Positions 37,026 through 44,792 of a stretch of 64,000 nt of DNA are shown here, piece by piece; within the stretch, counting starts at the first letter, position 1, and every line of letters starts with the position of its first letter. The notes below the pieces were generated by a model. That model was not told where the DNA came from. It made no database searches and saw only the letters and a list, made by a program, of their open reading frames with translations. Position numbers and translations under genes: made by a program. The DNA is from UBA1181 sp045226255 (GTDB lineage: Bacteria > Bacteroidota > Bacteroidia > Bacteroidales > Paludibacteraceae): NCBI GenBank assembly GCA_045226255.1, contig JBGVCG010000035.1, forward strand, positions 35,057-99,056, read 5' to 3'.

Positions 37026-37058
37026 AAACAGGCGGTTCCTTTCCGGGACCGCCTGTTT
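37026..37058 (+). terminator. Terminator of the LtaS-like gene
   Basis: 11-bp perfect stem AAACAGGCGGT/ACCGCCTGTTT with an 11-base loop. The A- and T-rich ends of the stem make it likely to work in both directions. Confidence 0.85.
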
Positions 37059-37083
37059 CATATCTGTACACAAGCATAAGAGA

Positions 37084-37436
37084 CAAAAAAAAGCGCAGCC
37101 AAAACATACCGATTGACCGCGCCCATAACTCTTAGAAAACCGTCCCTTCTTTGCTTATAATGTGTTAAAGGTTTCTTTCCAACAGAACAGATCGGCCGTC
37201 AAACAATTGTCCGACGGCCTCCCCGTCATGTTTCATAATAGTGTATGTATATATAGGTTGCTTTTGTCTAATGTTCACTCTTAAACATGTAGCAGAGAGG
37301 TCATACGTCCAAGTAATCAAACATTACCGAATTGTATGTATAGAGATGTCACCCTGATTATATTCTTTCTCACAAAACATCATCAAAGAACCACTTCAAA
37401 AGTCAGAAAAACAATCACTATATTCCGTCAATGCTT
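37084..37436 (-). ncRNA. Possible minus-strand small RNA (or tiny-peptide transcript)
   Basis: On the minus strand a consensus -7 element (TATATTTG, 37444-37451) starts a stretch that ends in a clear terminator: stem GCGC-GGTCAA / TTGGCT-like GGCTGCGC (37093-37122, two wobble pairs) followed by T8. Between them is another hairpin (GGCCGTC/GACGGCC near 37193-37218). No plus-strand gene explains that terminator. A 22-codon hydrophobic frame (starting MGAVNRYVL) runs through it, but its coding status is doubtful. I do not recognise a known RNA family. Confidence 0.35.
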
Positions 37437-37443
37437 ACTTCTG

Positions 37444-37451
37444 CAAATATA
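37444..37451 (-). promoter_or_regulatory. -7 element of the possible small RNA
   Basis: TATATTTG on the minus strand followed by C, a common context. No TTTG at the expected distance. Confidence 0.4.
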
Positions 37452-37527
37452 TAGCCTTTTGATATCTCAGCATTATAAATTCATTTCAAAAACATATAGT
37501 TTTGCGTCAGGACGGGCGTTTGCGCCA

Positions 37528-37563
37528 ATTAAAAGTTAAGAGATAAAAATAAAGAGTTAAAAA
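37528..37563. repeat. Dispersed intergenic repeat, family A
   Basis: AATTAAAAGTTAAGAGATAAAAATAAAGAGTTAA, similar to the tracts near 27770 and 57255. The rest of the gap to 37678 shows no gene. Confidence 0.5.
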
Positions 37564-37678
37564 ACATGAATGGTCCTTCCGATTTGGTCAAGCGAGAAAT
37601 TAGGGGGGTGCGGAATACAATCGAAAAATTTTCACCATTTTTTCGCTAAAAAATTTGCGGGATTCATTTTTTATCATT

Positions 37679-37696
37679 TACTTTGCAGTACAAAGT
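37679..37696 (+). promoter_or_regulatory. Promoter with operator ACTTTG-N5-CAAAGT, upstream of the membrane protein gene
   Basis: The -7-like TACTTTG (37679-37685) is the left arm of an inverted repeat ACTTTG-CAGTA-CAAAGT. The same arms with the same 5-base spacer occur before creD at 38646-38662. Confidence 0.6.
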
Positions 37697-37715
37697 TCTT
37701 TTTAAATATACAAGA

Positions 37716-38324
37716 ATGGAAAACAAAGAGGTGATAAACACATTGTCAGAGATTCGGGACATGATGGCCAAGTCTTCAAAGGTCTTGTCCTTGAGCGGAC
37801 TATCATGCGCATTGGTCGGGGTACTCGCCCTGCTGGCTTGCGCGGCGGCCCAGTATGTTCTGAACAACCCATCCTGGATGCATTATCAAAAGGTATCCAT
37901 CCTAACGACGTTAGCGCTGGTATTACTGGCCATCTGCGTCGCGACGGTTTTCCTTTTCGCAAGGCACAAGGCGAAGAAAAACAACTATAGGTTCACGCTC
38001 GACCAAACGAGCCGCCGGATGTTATGGAACTTCGCCATACCGCTCATCACGGGAGGCATCCTCTGCATAGGACTGATCCACCAGGCCCACTACGGACTGA
38101 CATCCTCCATGATGCTGATCTTCTACGGACTGGCGCTCATCAACCTCTCAGGCTATACCTTCTCCTCTACGAAATACCTTGGGTATGCGCAGGTGATCCT
38201 TGGTCTGATCGACTTCATGGCAGTCAACCACTCCCTGATTTTCTGGGCGCTCGGATTCGGCGTATGCCACATCATATACGGTGTTCTCTTTTACTTTTTG
38301 AAAGAAAGGAAGGGTGAGAGATGA
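37716..38324 (+). CDS. Six-helix membrane protein upstream of a winged-helix regulator
   Basis: 202 residues from the ATG at 37716 (MENKEVINTLSEIRDMM); an earlier in-frame ATG lies inside the promoter. A short N-terminal helix is followed by about six membrane segments (residues ~27-48, 60-80, 100-120, 125-145, 150-168, 172-192). No enzymatic motif was seen and I do not know the family. Its stop overlaps the start of the regulator gene (ATGA, 4 bases), so the two are translationally coupled. Context suggests it works with the regulator, perhaps as a signal receiver or a target. Confidence 0.8.
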   Translation: MENKEVINTLSEIRDMMAKSSKVLSLSGLSCALVGVLALLACAAAQYVLNNPSWMHYQKVSILTTLALVLLAICVATVFLFARHKAKKNNYRFTLDQTSRRMLWNFAIPLITGGILCIGLIHQAHYGLTSSMMLIFYGLALINLSGYTFSSTKYLGYAQVILGLIDFMAVNHSLIFWALGFGVCHIIYGVLFYFLKERKGER

Positions 38325-38626
38325 ATCTGAGTTTGGAACATATCAACAAGGCTTTCGAAAGCAAGGTCAGGCTAGGCATCATGTCCGCCCTGATGGTGAA
38401 CGAGGAGATCGATTTCACTACCCTGAAATCGCTGCTCGACCTCACGGACGGCAACCTGGCCAGCCATACGAGGAGCCTGGAGGAGTTGGGATACATCCAG
38501 TCCAAGAAGCAATTCATCGGACGGAAGCCCAACACCACCTTCCAGATGACCGAAAACGGGAAAGCCGCCTTCTCGGAGCATCTGAAGGCGCTGGAAGATT
38601 TTTTGAAAATTTCATTAGGCAATTAA
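38321..38626 (+). CDS. Winged-helix transcriptional regulator (MarR/ArsR-like)
   Basis: 101 residues, almost wholly a winged-helix DNA-binding domain: helices in SKVRLGIMSALM and FTTLKSLLDLTDGNLASHTRSLEELG (recognition helix), wing in QSKKQFIGRKPNTTFQMT. This form usually binds as a dimer to a palindrome. The two ACTTTG-N5-CAAAGT sites flanking the module are the obvious candidates, so it probably represses its own operon and creD. The pairing of such a regulator with CreD occurs in other Bacteroidota. Confidence 0.9.
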   Translation: MNLSLEHINKAFESKVRLGIMSALMVNEEIDFTTLKSLLDLTDGNLASHTRSLEELGYIQSKKQFIGRKPNTTFQMTENGKAAFSEHLKALEDFLKISLGN

Positions 38627-38644
38627 CTTATTTTTTTAACTATA

Positions 38645-38663
38645 TACTTTGAAATTCAAAGTA
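38645..38663 (+). promoter_or_regulatory. 19-base palindromic operator over the creD promoter
   Basis: TACTTTGAA-A-TTCAAAGTA is a perfect palindrome (9-bp arms) that overlaps the -7-like TACTTTG. Its core ACTTTG-N5-CAAAGT equals that at 37680-37696. The start codon of creD is 19 bases downstream. Confidence 0.7.
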
Positions 38664-38681
38664 CTTTAAAACATTACGGAT

Positions 38682-40052
38682 ATGGAAAACGAGAATTTAA
38701 ATTTTGCGAACCAACAAGTTCCAAACGAGGGAAAAGCAAAGACTAAGGCCCTCAAGTTCAAGATTGCGGCGATAGTAGTCATCATTCTACTGCTATTGAT
38801 ACCGAAGTTCATGATCCAAGACCTGATCAAGGAGAGAGAGCGGACCGCCTCAGAAGCGATGAGCGAAGTGTACGACAAATGGGGAGGCGAGCAGGTGTTG
38901 GTTGGTCCTACAATCAGTATCCAATGCAAGGAAATCCGACAAGAGTTCATAGACAACAAGCATAAAAACATACTGAAGGAGGTAACCTACAACCTGTTAC
39001 CCAACACATTATCCTTTGTCGGAGACGTGAACACGGAGAGCAAGCACCGGGGCATTTACGAAATCGTGACATTCAAAGGCCCGATAGCGGTAAAGGGAAC
39101 CTTCACCTTTACGGAGGAGGAGTGGGACAAACTGACAAAAAGCGGCATCAACGGAAAGGTTAAGATCAACTTCGGTTTGTCTGACCTGAAAGGTATCTGC
39201 GACGAAGCGAAGATCACCCTCGGAGGAAAGGTCTACACCTTAGAGCCTGACGGTTACGGAATCTGCGACAGAACCAACCAGCTCTCCGCTGTCATCGACA
39301 CACAGGAATGGACGGAGTTGCAGGAGATTCCATTCTCTATGGACATCACCCTACAGGGAAGCCAATCAATCAAGTTCACGCCTGTGGGCAAAAGCACCAC
39401 CGTACAGTTGTCATCCAATTGCCAGACGCCTAGCTTCTGTGGCAACTTCCTTCCTGACAATCCTTCAGACTCCGCAAAAGCGGGGAAGGGATTCTCCAGG
39501 AAATGGAATGTATCTTACTTGAACCGCAACTACCCTCAGTTCTACGATAGCAGCGAGGAATCTTACAGCTACCCAATCAGCCAATCCGCCTTCGGTGTGA
39601 ATCTTCTAGTGCCAGTCGGGCACTATCAGAAGTCCTTGCGTTGCGTGAAGTATGCGATCCTTTTCATCGTCCTCACCTTGGCGGTATTCTTCTTCATCGA
39701 AATGATCCACAAGAAGAACATACACCCTGTGCAATACGCATTGGTCGGATTGGCGCTCACCCTCTTCTACTCGCTGTTGCTATCCTTCTCCGAGCACATC
39801 GGCTTCTCACCGGCCTACTTCGTCTCTACCGGCATGACCGTCACCCTGCTGACCGCCTACACATCGGCCGTGCTGAAGATCAAGAAGACAGCCTTCTACA
39901 TCGGTGGCGCATTGTTACTGCTCTACCTCTACATCTACGTATTGATTCAGATGGAGAGCTACGCATTGCTGGCAGGCAGCCTCGGATTGTTCGGAATATT
40001 GGCCTTCTTCATGTATCTCTCCCAGAAGATAGAATGGAACAAAGAGCAATAG
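38682..40052 (+). CDS. creD: Inner-membrane protein CreD
   Basis: 456 residues. One helix near the N-terminus (about 26-44, IAAIVVIILLLLIPKFMI) is followed by the hallmark GGEQVLVGPTISI and a ~270-residue beta-rich periplasmic domain. Five or more helices follow from ~320 to 450 (YAILFIVLTLAVFFFIEM onward). CreD in E. coli is controlled by CreBC and linked to envelope integrity and colicin/beta-lactam response; the biochemical function is unknown. Here no CreBC two-component system is near, and control seems to be through the winged-helix protein encoded upstream. Confidence 0.92.
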   Translation: MENENLNFANQQVPNEGKAKTKALKFKIAAIVVIILLLLIPKFMIQDLIKERERTASEAMSEVYDKWGGEQVLVGPTISIQCKEIRQEFIDNKHKNILKEVTYNLLPNTLSFVGDVNTESKHRGIYEIVTFKGPIAVKGTFTFTEEEWDKLTKSGINGKVKINFGLSDLKGICDEAKITLGGKVYTLEPDGYGICDRTNQLSAVIDTQEWTELQEIPFSMDITLQGSQSIKFTPVGKSTTVQLSSNCQTPSFCGNFLPDNPSDSAKAGKGFSRKWNVSYLNRNYPQFYDSSEESYSYPISQSAFGVNLLVPVGHYQKSLRCVKYAILFIVLTLAVFFFIEMIHKKNIHPVQYALVGLALTLFYSLLLSFSEHIGFSPAYFVSTGMTVTLLTAYTSAVLKIKKTAFYIGGALLLLYLYIYVLIQMESYALLAGSLGLFGILAFFMYLSQKIEWNKEQ

Positions 40053-40090
40053 AATAGACTACAAGTTTTATTATTAAACAGTTAAACAAC

Positions 40091-40125
40091 AAGGGCGGGG
40101 ATGCGCAAGTCACATCCTCGCCCTT
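40091..40125 (+). terminator. Terminator of creD
   Basis: GC-rich stem AAGGGCGGGGATG/CATCCTCGCCCTT with one mismatch, followed by a short T-run. Likely shared in reverse by the helicase gene at 40156. Confidence 0.75.
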
Positions 40126-40155
40126 ACGGTTTTATAAACGTAGACTAAAAGCGTA

Positions 40156-42165
40156 TCAACCGAAGTCGAAATCGTCCGTCACGTCAAAGCCGACCGCCGG
40201 TCCGCTGTAGTCCATTTCAGGGTTCAGGCGGGCGGTGCGGGTCACCTCCCTCTCCACCAGCTCGTCAGGCATTTCGTTGAAGAAGTAAAGGCTTTCCGTC
40301 GGGTCTTCGGATTGCGGGTCCACATGGATGGAATGGACGTTGCGGTAGATGTGCAGTTCGTCCTTGGCACGCGTGAGGGCGACATAAAGGCAACGACGCT
40401 CCTCCTCCACCGCATCGGGTCCCGACTCGATGGAGCGCGGGGTTGGGAAAGAGGCGGGCGAGGCCTTCAACAGATAGCAGATATTGGCCTCCAAACCCTT
40501 GGCGGAGTGGATGGTTGTGAGGATGCAAGCGTCCTCCGGACCGTTCTCACCCTGCTTGACCGTCGTTTCCAGCTTAGGATCCAGCACATATTCCGAGACG
40601 AACTCCTGAATACCCGTGGTGCCGAGCGCCACCTCCTGCAGCACTTCGAAGTCTTGTTTGCGCCACTTCCACTCCTCCTTGTAGAGTTCCTTCAACCGTT
40701 CCTCCATGGTCTCCAATGTCTTGGTGATGGCCTTGGCTGGCGAGAACTGCAGGGTGCTGATGTTGCGGAGCGTCTGGGTGATCTCCTCCTGCAGACCATT
40801 CCCCGCCAGCTTGTCGAGACACTTGTCCAGCGTCTCCTCCTCGATGACATTGTTGATGATCCTAGAGGCGGTGACCTCACCGATGCCCCGCCAAAGAAGC
40901 AGGTAGCGCATCCAGGCCAGTTCATCCTTGTAGTTCGCCACAATACGCATCGGTGACACCACGTCACGCACATGCTTGGACTGCATCAACCCTACCCCAC
41001 CGAAGATGATGTAAGGGATCTTTTTCGAGATACACTGCGACTCCACGGTACGAAGGCCGTACAAGGAGCGGGAAAGGACCATGTTGTCCTCGTACTTCGC
41101 CCCCTTATCCACAATGCTCCGGCGGATCTTCTCCGTCACATCGTTCGCCTCGTCCCACTCGTTCTCACACGTCACCACCACAGGCTTCTTTCCCTTGCCA
41201 CGGGCGGCGGTCAACTCCTTGTCGTAGTGCAAAGGAGACTTCGCCAGCACCCAGTTGGAGAGGTCCAGGATCTCCTGCGTGGAGCGGTAGTTGAGGGTGA
41301 GCTTCATCATCTCGGACTGAGGCACCACCGAGGTGAAGTTGTGCATGGTCTTGAAGTCCGCCCCACGGAAGGCATAGATGCTCTGCGCATCGTCACCCAC
41401 ACAGAAGAGGTGGCACTTCTCGTAGAATGAGCTTAGCAGTTCATATTGGAGCGGATTGGTGTCCTGCATCTCGTCCACCAAGATATGGTCGTAGCGGGAG
41501 GAGACAAAACGTCTCGCCTCCGCATTCTTCTTGAGACCCTTGGAGACCACGTTTAGGATATCGTCGTAATCCATGTATTTATGCACCGTCTTGTAGGCCA
41601 TGTATCGTTTGATGATCTCCTCGTAGACTGGCTTATTGAGTTCTATGCTCTTCAACGTGGCGGGGTCCTCCCTTGAAGCGTTGTCGTAAAGCTTCATGCG
41701 CATCGCGTCCGACAGGCTGCAACAGGCATTGATGGCGAAGGAGTAGACCTCCAATATCGAGGAGGGTTTCACCACATGCTTCTCCTTGTCCCTTAGGCCT
41801 TTGCCGCAAAGCAGTTTCACGCAACTCTCCCTATCCTCCTCATCGAGCAACGTGTATTCGTGGTGCATGAAGACCTTCGGGTTGTTCATGATCACATCCA
41901 TGCACCAGGAGTGGAAGGTTTGTCCACGCAGTCCGTCGACGGAGATTCCGCCGATTTCAGACTTGATGCGCTCGACGATCTCCCGCGCCGACTTGCGGGT
42001 GAAGCTGAGGATCAGGATCCTATTCGCCGGCACACCCTGCAGAAGAAGATACTTCGCACGGGCGATGATGGTACGCGTCTTACCCGTTCCAGCCCCGGCG
42101 ACCACCAATAGGTGCTTCCCGTCATATTCCACAGCCTTCCGCTGTTGTTCGTTCAATTCTTCCAT
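40156..42165 (-). CDS. UvrD/Rep-type superfamily 1A DNA helicase
   Basis: 669 residues. Walker A VVAGAGTGKT is at 21-30, ILSFTRKSAREI motif Ia, ILVDEMQDTNPLQYELL motif II near 228, LTLNYRSTQ motif IV, TTIHSAKGLE motif V and YVALTRAKDELHIY motif VI. It translocates 3' to 5' on single-stranded DNA. It is shorter than PcrA/UvrD (~720-780) and its 2B-type region and C-terminus differ, so it may be a Rep-like or UvrD-like paralogue for repair. A TAATTTTG promoter lies upstream. Confidence 0.93.
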   Translation of the reverse strand: MEELNEQQRKAVEYDGKHLLVVAGAGTGKTRTIIARAKYLLLQGVPANRILILSFTRKSAREIVERIKSEIGGISVDGLRGQTFHSWCMDVIMNNPKVFMHHEYTLLDEEDRESCVKLLCGKGLRDKEKHVVKPSSILEVYSFAINACCSLSDAMRMKLYDNASREDPATLKSIELNKPVYEEIIKRYMAYKTVHKYMDYDDILNVVSKGLKKNAEARRFVSSRYDHILVDEMQDTNPLQYELLSSFYEKCHLFCVGDDAQSIYAFRGADFKTMHNFTSVVPQSEMMKLTLNYRSTQEILDLSNWVLAKSPLHYDKELTAARGKGKKPVVVTCENEWDEANDVTEKIRRSIVDKGAKYEDNMVLSRSLYGLRTVESQCISKKIPYIIFGGVGLMQSKHVRDVVSPMRIVANYKDELAWMRYLLLWRGIGEVTASRIINNVIEEETLDKCLDKLAGNGLQEEITQTLRNISTLQFSPAKAITKTLETMEERLKELYKEEWKWRKQDFEVLQEVALGTTGIQEFVSEYVLDPKLETTVKQGENGPEDACILTTIHSAKGLEANICYLLKASPASFPTPRSIESGPDAVEEERRCLYVALTRAKDELHIYRNVHSIHVDPQSEDPTESLYFFNEMPDELVEREVTRTARLNPEMDYSGPAVGFDVTDDFDFG

Positions 42166-42244
42166 TGTAAATTATTTGAGACATATCTCCAAACGACGAG
42201 GAAGGAAGAGACTTTTCCGCTAAAGCCCAACCATTTGTCTGACG

Positions 42245-42252
42245 CAAAATTA
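42245..42252 (-). promoter_or_regulatory. -7 element of the UvrD-like helicase gene
   Basis: TAATTTTG on the minus strand, 79 bases before the start codon. No clean -33 element. Confidence 0.5.
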
Positions 42253-42325
42253 AGGATTTGGAGACATCCACCGAAATAAAACAGAGGGATTTCACAAGAG
42301 AGTTTTCAACCATCCATCACACCGC

Positions 42326-43252
42326 TCACACGGAGGCCTCGCGCAGCAACTCCACGACGGAAGGCACATCCGAACCCCGCAAGTACTGCGCACCCAGTTC
42401 CACCAGCCGTCTGTTCCCCTCGCAGACAGGCAACCGACGGACCGACTCATCCTTGTAATAGACCGAATACAAGGGTTTGCCCAACGACAACGCATTGTTC
42501 GCCACGTACATGGCGCCCCCCTCCACACCCGTCTGCAGAACAATCACCGCATGAGAGAGCGCAGAGACCAAACGGTCACGCGCGATGAAATTATACTTGC
42601 TCACCTGCGTACCGACAGGATACTCGGAAAGGAGCAATCCACCCGCCTCAACGATTTCACGCGCCAAAGCGGAGTGTTCCGCAGGATAGACCCAATCCAG
42701 GCCATGCGCAAGAACCGCCACTGTCTTTCCCTTCGCCAGCAAAGCGCCCCGATGCGCCGAGGCATCACAGCCGCTCGCCAAGCCCGAGACGACACAAAAG
42801 CCCTCTTTCGCGAACTCCCTCGCCAAATAGACACCAGTCTCAACGCCCTCCTTCGTCGGATAGCGCGTACCGATGATCGAGACGCACGGACGTTTCAGCA
42901 GAGAGATATCCCCTTTATAATAAAGCAAATAAGGAAGGGCAGGCAAACCCTTCTCGTCAACGGTCTGCTCCAGTCTCGCAGGATACGCTTCCCCCTCTCT
43001 ATATAGGATTCCGATGCCCTGCGCCTCCGACGCCTGAAGAAGAGAATCCGCCAAGCGTTCCGCCTCCTCCACATGATGAGCGGACAGAGAGACCAGACGT
43101 CCCGCCTCCCGCACCTTCGCGCCACAAGCCGACAAGCGAGGGAAGAGTTCTTCGTCCCGCATGGCATCCACCATGGGTACATATTTGGAACCCACCCCAA
43201 ACAAAATCTGAATCGTAACAATCTGCTTAACCGTCAACATAAATGCAAACAA
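42326..43252 (-). CDS. dprA: DNA-processing protein DprA (Smf)
   Basis: 308 residues; binds single-stranded DNA entering the cell in transformation and loads RecA. The Rossmann-like core runs from VSIIGTRYPT through GFCVVSGLASGCDASAHRGAL, VAVLAHGLDWVYPAEH and LLLSEYPVGT to RDRLVSALSHAVIVLQTGVEGGAM. A SAM-like N-terminal domain precedes it. The winged-helix C-terminal domain of longer DprA proteins is absent or very short. It has its own promoter. Confidence 0.94.
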   Translation of the reverse strand: MFAFMLTVKQIVTIQILFGVGSKYVPMVDAMRDEELFPRLSACGAKVREAGRLVSLSAHHVEEAERLADSLLQASEAQGIGILYREGEAYPARLEQTVDEKGLPALPYLLYYKGDISLLKRPCVSIIGTRYPTKEGVETGVYLAREFAKEGFCVVSGLASGCDASAHRGALLAKGKTVAVLAHGLDWVYPAEHSALAREIVEAGGLLLSEYPVGTQVSKYNFIARDRLVSALSHAVIVLQTGVEGGAMYVANNALSLGKPLYSVYYKDESVRRLPVCEGNRRLVELGAQYLRGSDVPSVVELLREASV

Positions 43253-43265
43253 ATACTTCTCCGAA

Positions 43266-43297
43266 CAAAATTAGAAAAAATCCGGACATCAGGCAAA
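43266..43297 (-). promoter_or_regulatory. Promoter of dprA
   Basis: On the minus strand TTTG (43294-43297), 20 bases, TAATTTTG (43266-43273): good match in sequence and spacing. Confidence 0.7.
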
Positions 43298-43320
43298 GGT
43301 TATGAATCAGGGGACGTCGT

Positions 43321-44751
43321 TCACTTAGGGAAGCCATTGATGCGTCCCATAGAGAGCAACAAGCCCGTACTATTGTCCATGACAGCGAAGACATAAGGGC
43401 GAGACAACAACACACTGACATACGCCCCCGTTCCCCAACCAGGTCCAGTGCCATGAACATACTGAGGACTGACAATCGAGGCATTAACCCCAGTATTGAA
43501 GATATCCACCCGACCTTCCTGCCTACAACTAGAGAGAACACCATCCACAGAAGAGAACGGTTCCTCAAACAGTTTCCTGATTCCAAGTTCCTTCAAGCAA
43601 TCCCTCCACTCGTACGTTTGCGAAATATAAGGGAAGAAAGGAACGCCAAGAACTGAGGTCTTCCACTCAAACGGGATGGACTCCCATTGAACATCCGCAA
43701 GCACATCGTCCAAGTCCTCCCCCTCATTCGGGATCAGAAACGCAACGCTGAAGCGCTGAATAGAATCGTTGTAGACATTTGGACTAAAATAGATCTCGAC
43801 GAACGAATCTCCGTTATAATCATACGTGACAAAAGGGTAAGAAAGGACCTGATAACGATCTGTTTTGGCCAATCTGCACAAACATGCCGTGTTCTTCGCA
43901 TAGGTGATTCTCTTACTTTCCCCATTCTGTGAGACAAAATCACCGATTGAGTTTGACGCAAGGAAAGCTTCAGCCCATCTTCCTGAAACTAGGTCAGTGA
44001 CATTGAGCATCAGGGAACAATCAGAAGGGATGTCCGCATCCAGATTGCCTACCCTCCATTGCGTCACCTCCTTCGCCCAAGCGTTAATAAGGCTTGTCAA
44101 GGAGAGTGAGTCGTAAGAAAAATCCAGATGGCCGACGGTCGCATAATAATTCTTCGTAGCCACATCCACAAAGTCTTTCTTGACCGGAAGCCCTTCACGC
44201 ACCCACAACGCGCTCGGGAAGGCAAGCTCCACACTATCCTTATTCGTGATGAGGTAATTATATATCTTATTGTAATACAAGTTCATATTCTCCAAAGCAT
44301 GCTCGCCGGAGAAGCCCAATGCGGAGAGTATCTCCTCTTTCGCACCCTCCGAAGCACCGTTCGCGCACATCGCCAAGGCCATCTGCAGAGCCAAAGGAGA
44401 GAAGAAATGATTTTGCTCCCCTACTTTCCCCATCGAAGGAGTGGCGCAGATTTTGGAGAAGCATTTCTTCGCGAACCCATTGCTGGCATGCACATAAGCC
44501 CTTTCCTCCTCCGTGAGCACTAACTGTGCAGTATCGCCAATGAAATGCGGAGTCGTCCAATCGCCCACCCCCTCAGCATACTCACCTTTGTCAAAAGTGA
44601 TGCTATCCACATCGTCCACCCTATACACAGACGATGAACCGTCCGACGACCAAACCCTCATTTGATCAGGGTTCTGCGCCAAGCCACCCATCGCCGCCAA
44701 GGAGAGGAGCATTGCGCACAAAAGACTTTTTATATTTATCATGGCATGCAT
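43321..44751 (-). CDS. Exported serpin-family protein (second of a tandem pair)
   Basis: 476 residues; M4 at 44742 is an alternative start. A signal peptide (to MGGLAQ) is followed by a short module ending in VYRVDDVDSITF, often found at the N-terminus of exported Bacteroidota proteins. The serpin fold then begins near residue 80: HFFSPLALQMALAMCANGASEGAKEEIL matches the helix A-B region, LGIRKLFEEPFSSVDG the shutter region, and the C-terminus RPYVFAVMDNSTGLLLSMGRI the serpin signature. Serpins trap serine or cysteine proteases. The hinge before the reactive loop (FNTGVNASIVSPQ) lacks the usual Glu and Ala-rich run, so inhibition is not certain. It lies 41 bases after its paralogue. Confidence 0.9.
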   Translation of the reverse strand: MHAMINIKSLLCAMLLSLAAMGGLAQNPDQMRVWSSDGSSSVYRVDDVDSITFDKGEYAEGVGDWTTPHFIGDTAQLVLTEEERAYVHASNGFAKKCFSKICATPSMGKVGEQNHFFSPLALQMALAMCANGASEGAKEEILSALGFSGEHALENMNLYYNKIYNYLITNKDSVELAFPSALWVREGLPVKKDFVDVATKNYYATVGHLDFSYDSLSLTSLINAWAKEVTQWRVGNLDADIPSDCSLMLNVTDLVSGRWAEAFLASNSIGDFVSQNGESKRITYAKNTACLCRLAKTDRYQVLSYPFVTYDYNGDSFVEIYFSPNVYNDSIQRFSVAFLIPNEGEDLDDVLADVQWESIPFEWKTSVLGVPFFPYISQTYEWRDCLKELGIRKLFEEPFSSVDGVLSSCRQEGRVDIFNTGVNASIVSPQYVHGTGPGWGTGAYVSVLLSRPYVFAVMDNSTGLLLSMGRINGFPK

Positions 44752-44792
44752 AATCTATTCATTTTCAAATCATTCACAAACCCATTAACATT

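Noticed and set aside
37336..37539. 67-codon plus-strand frame in the 37-kb gap
   Set aside because: No promoter or family support and low-quality composition; the region is better explained by the minus-strand transcript and repeat A.
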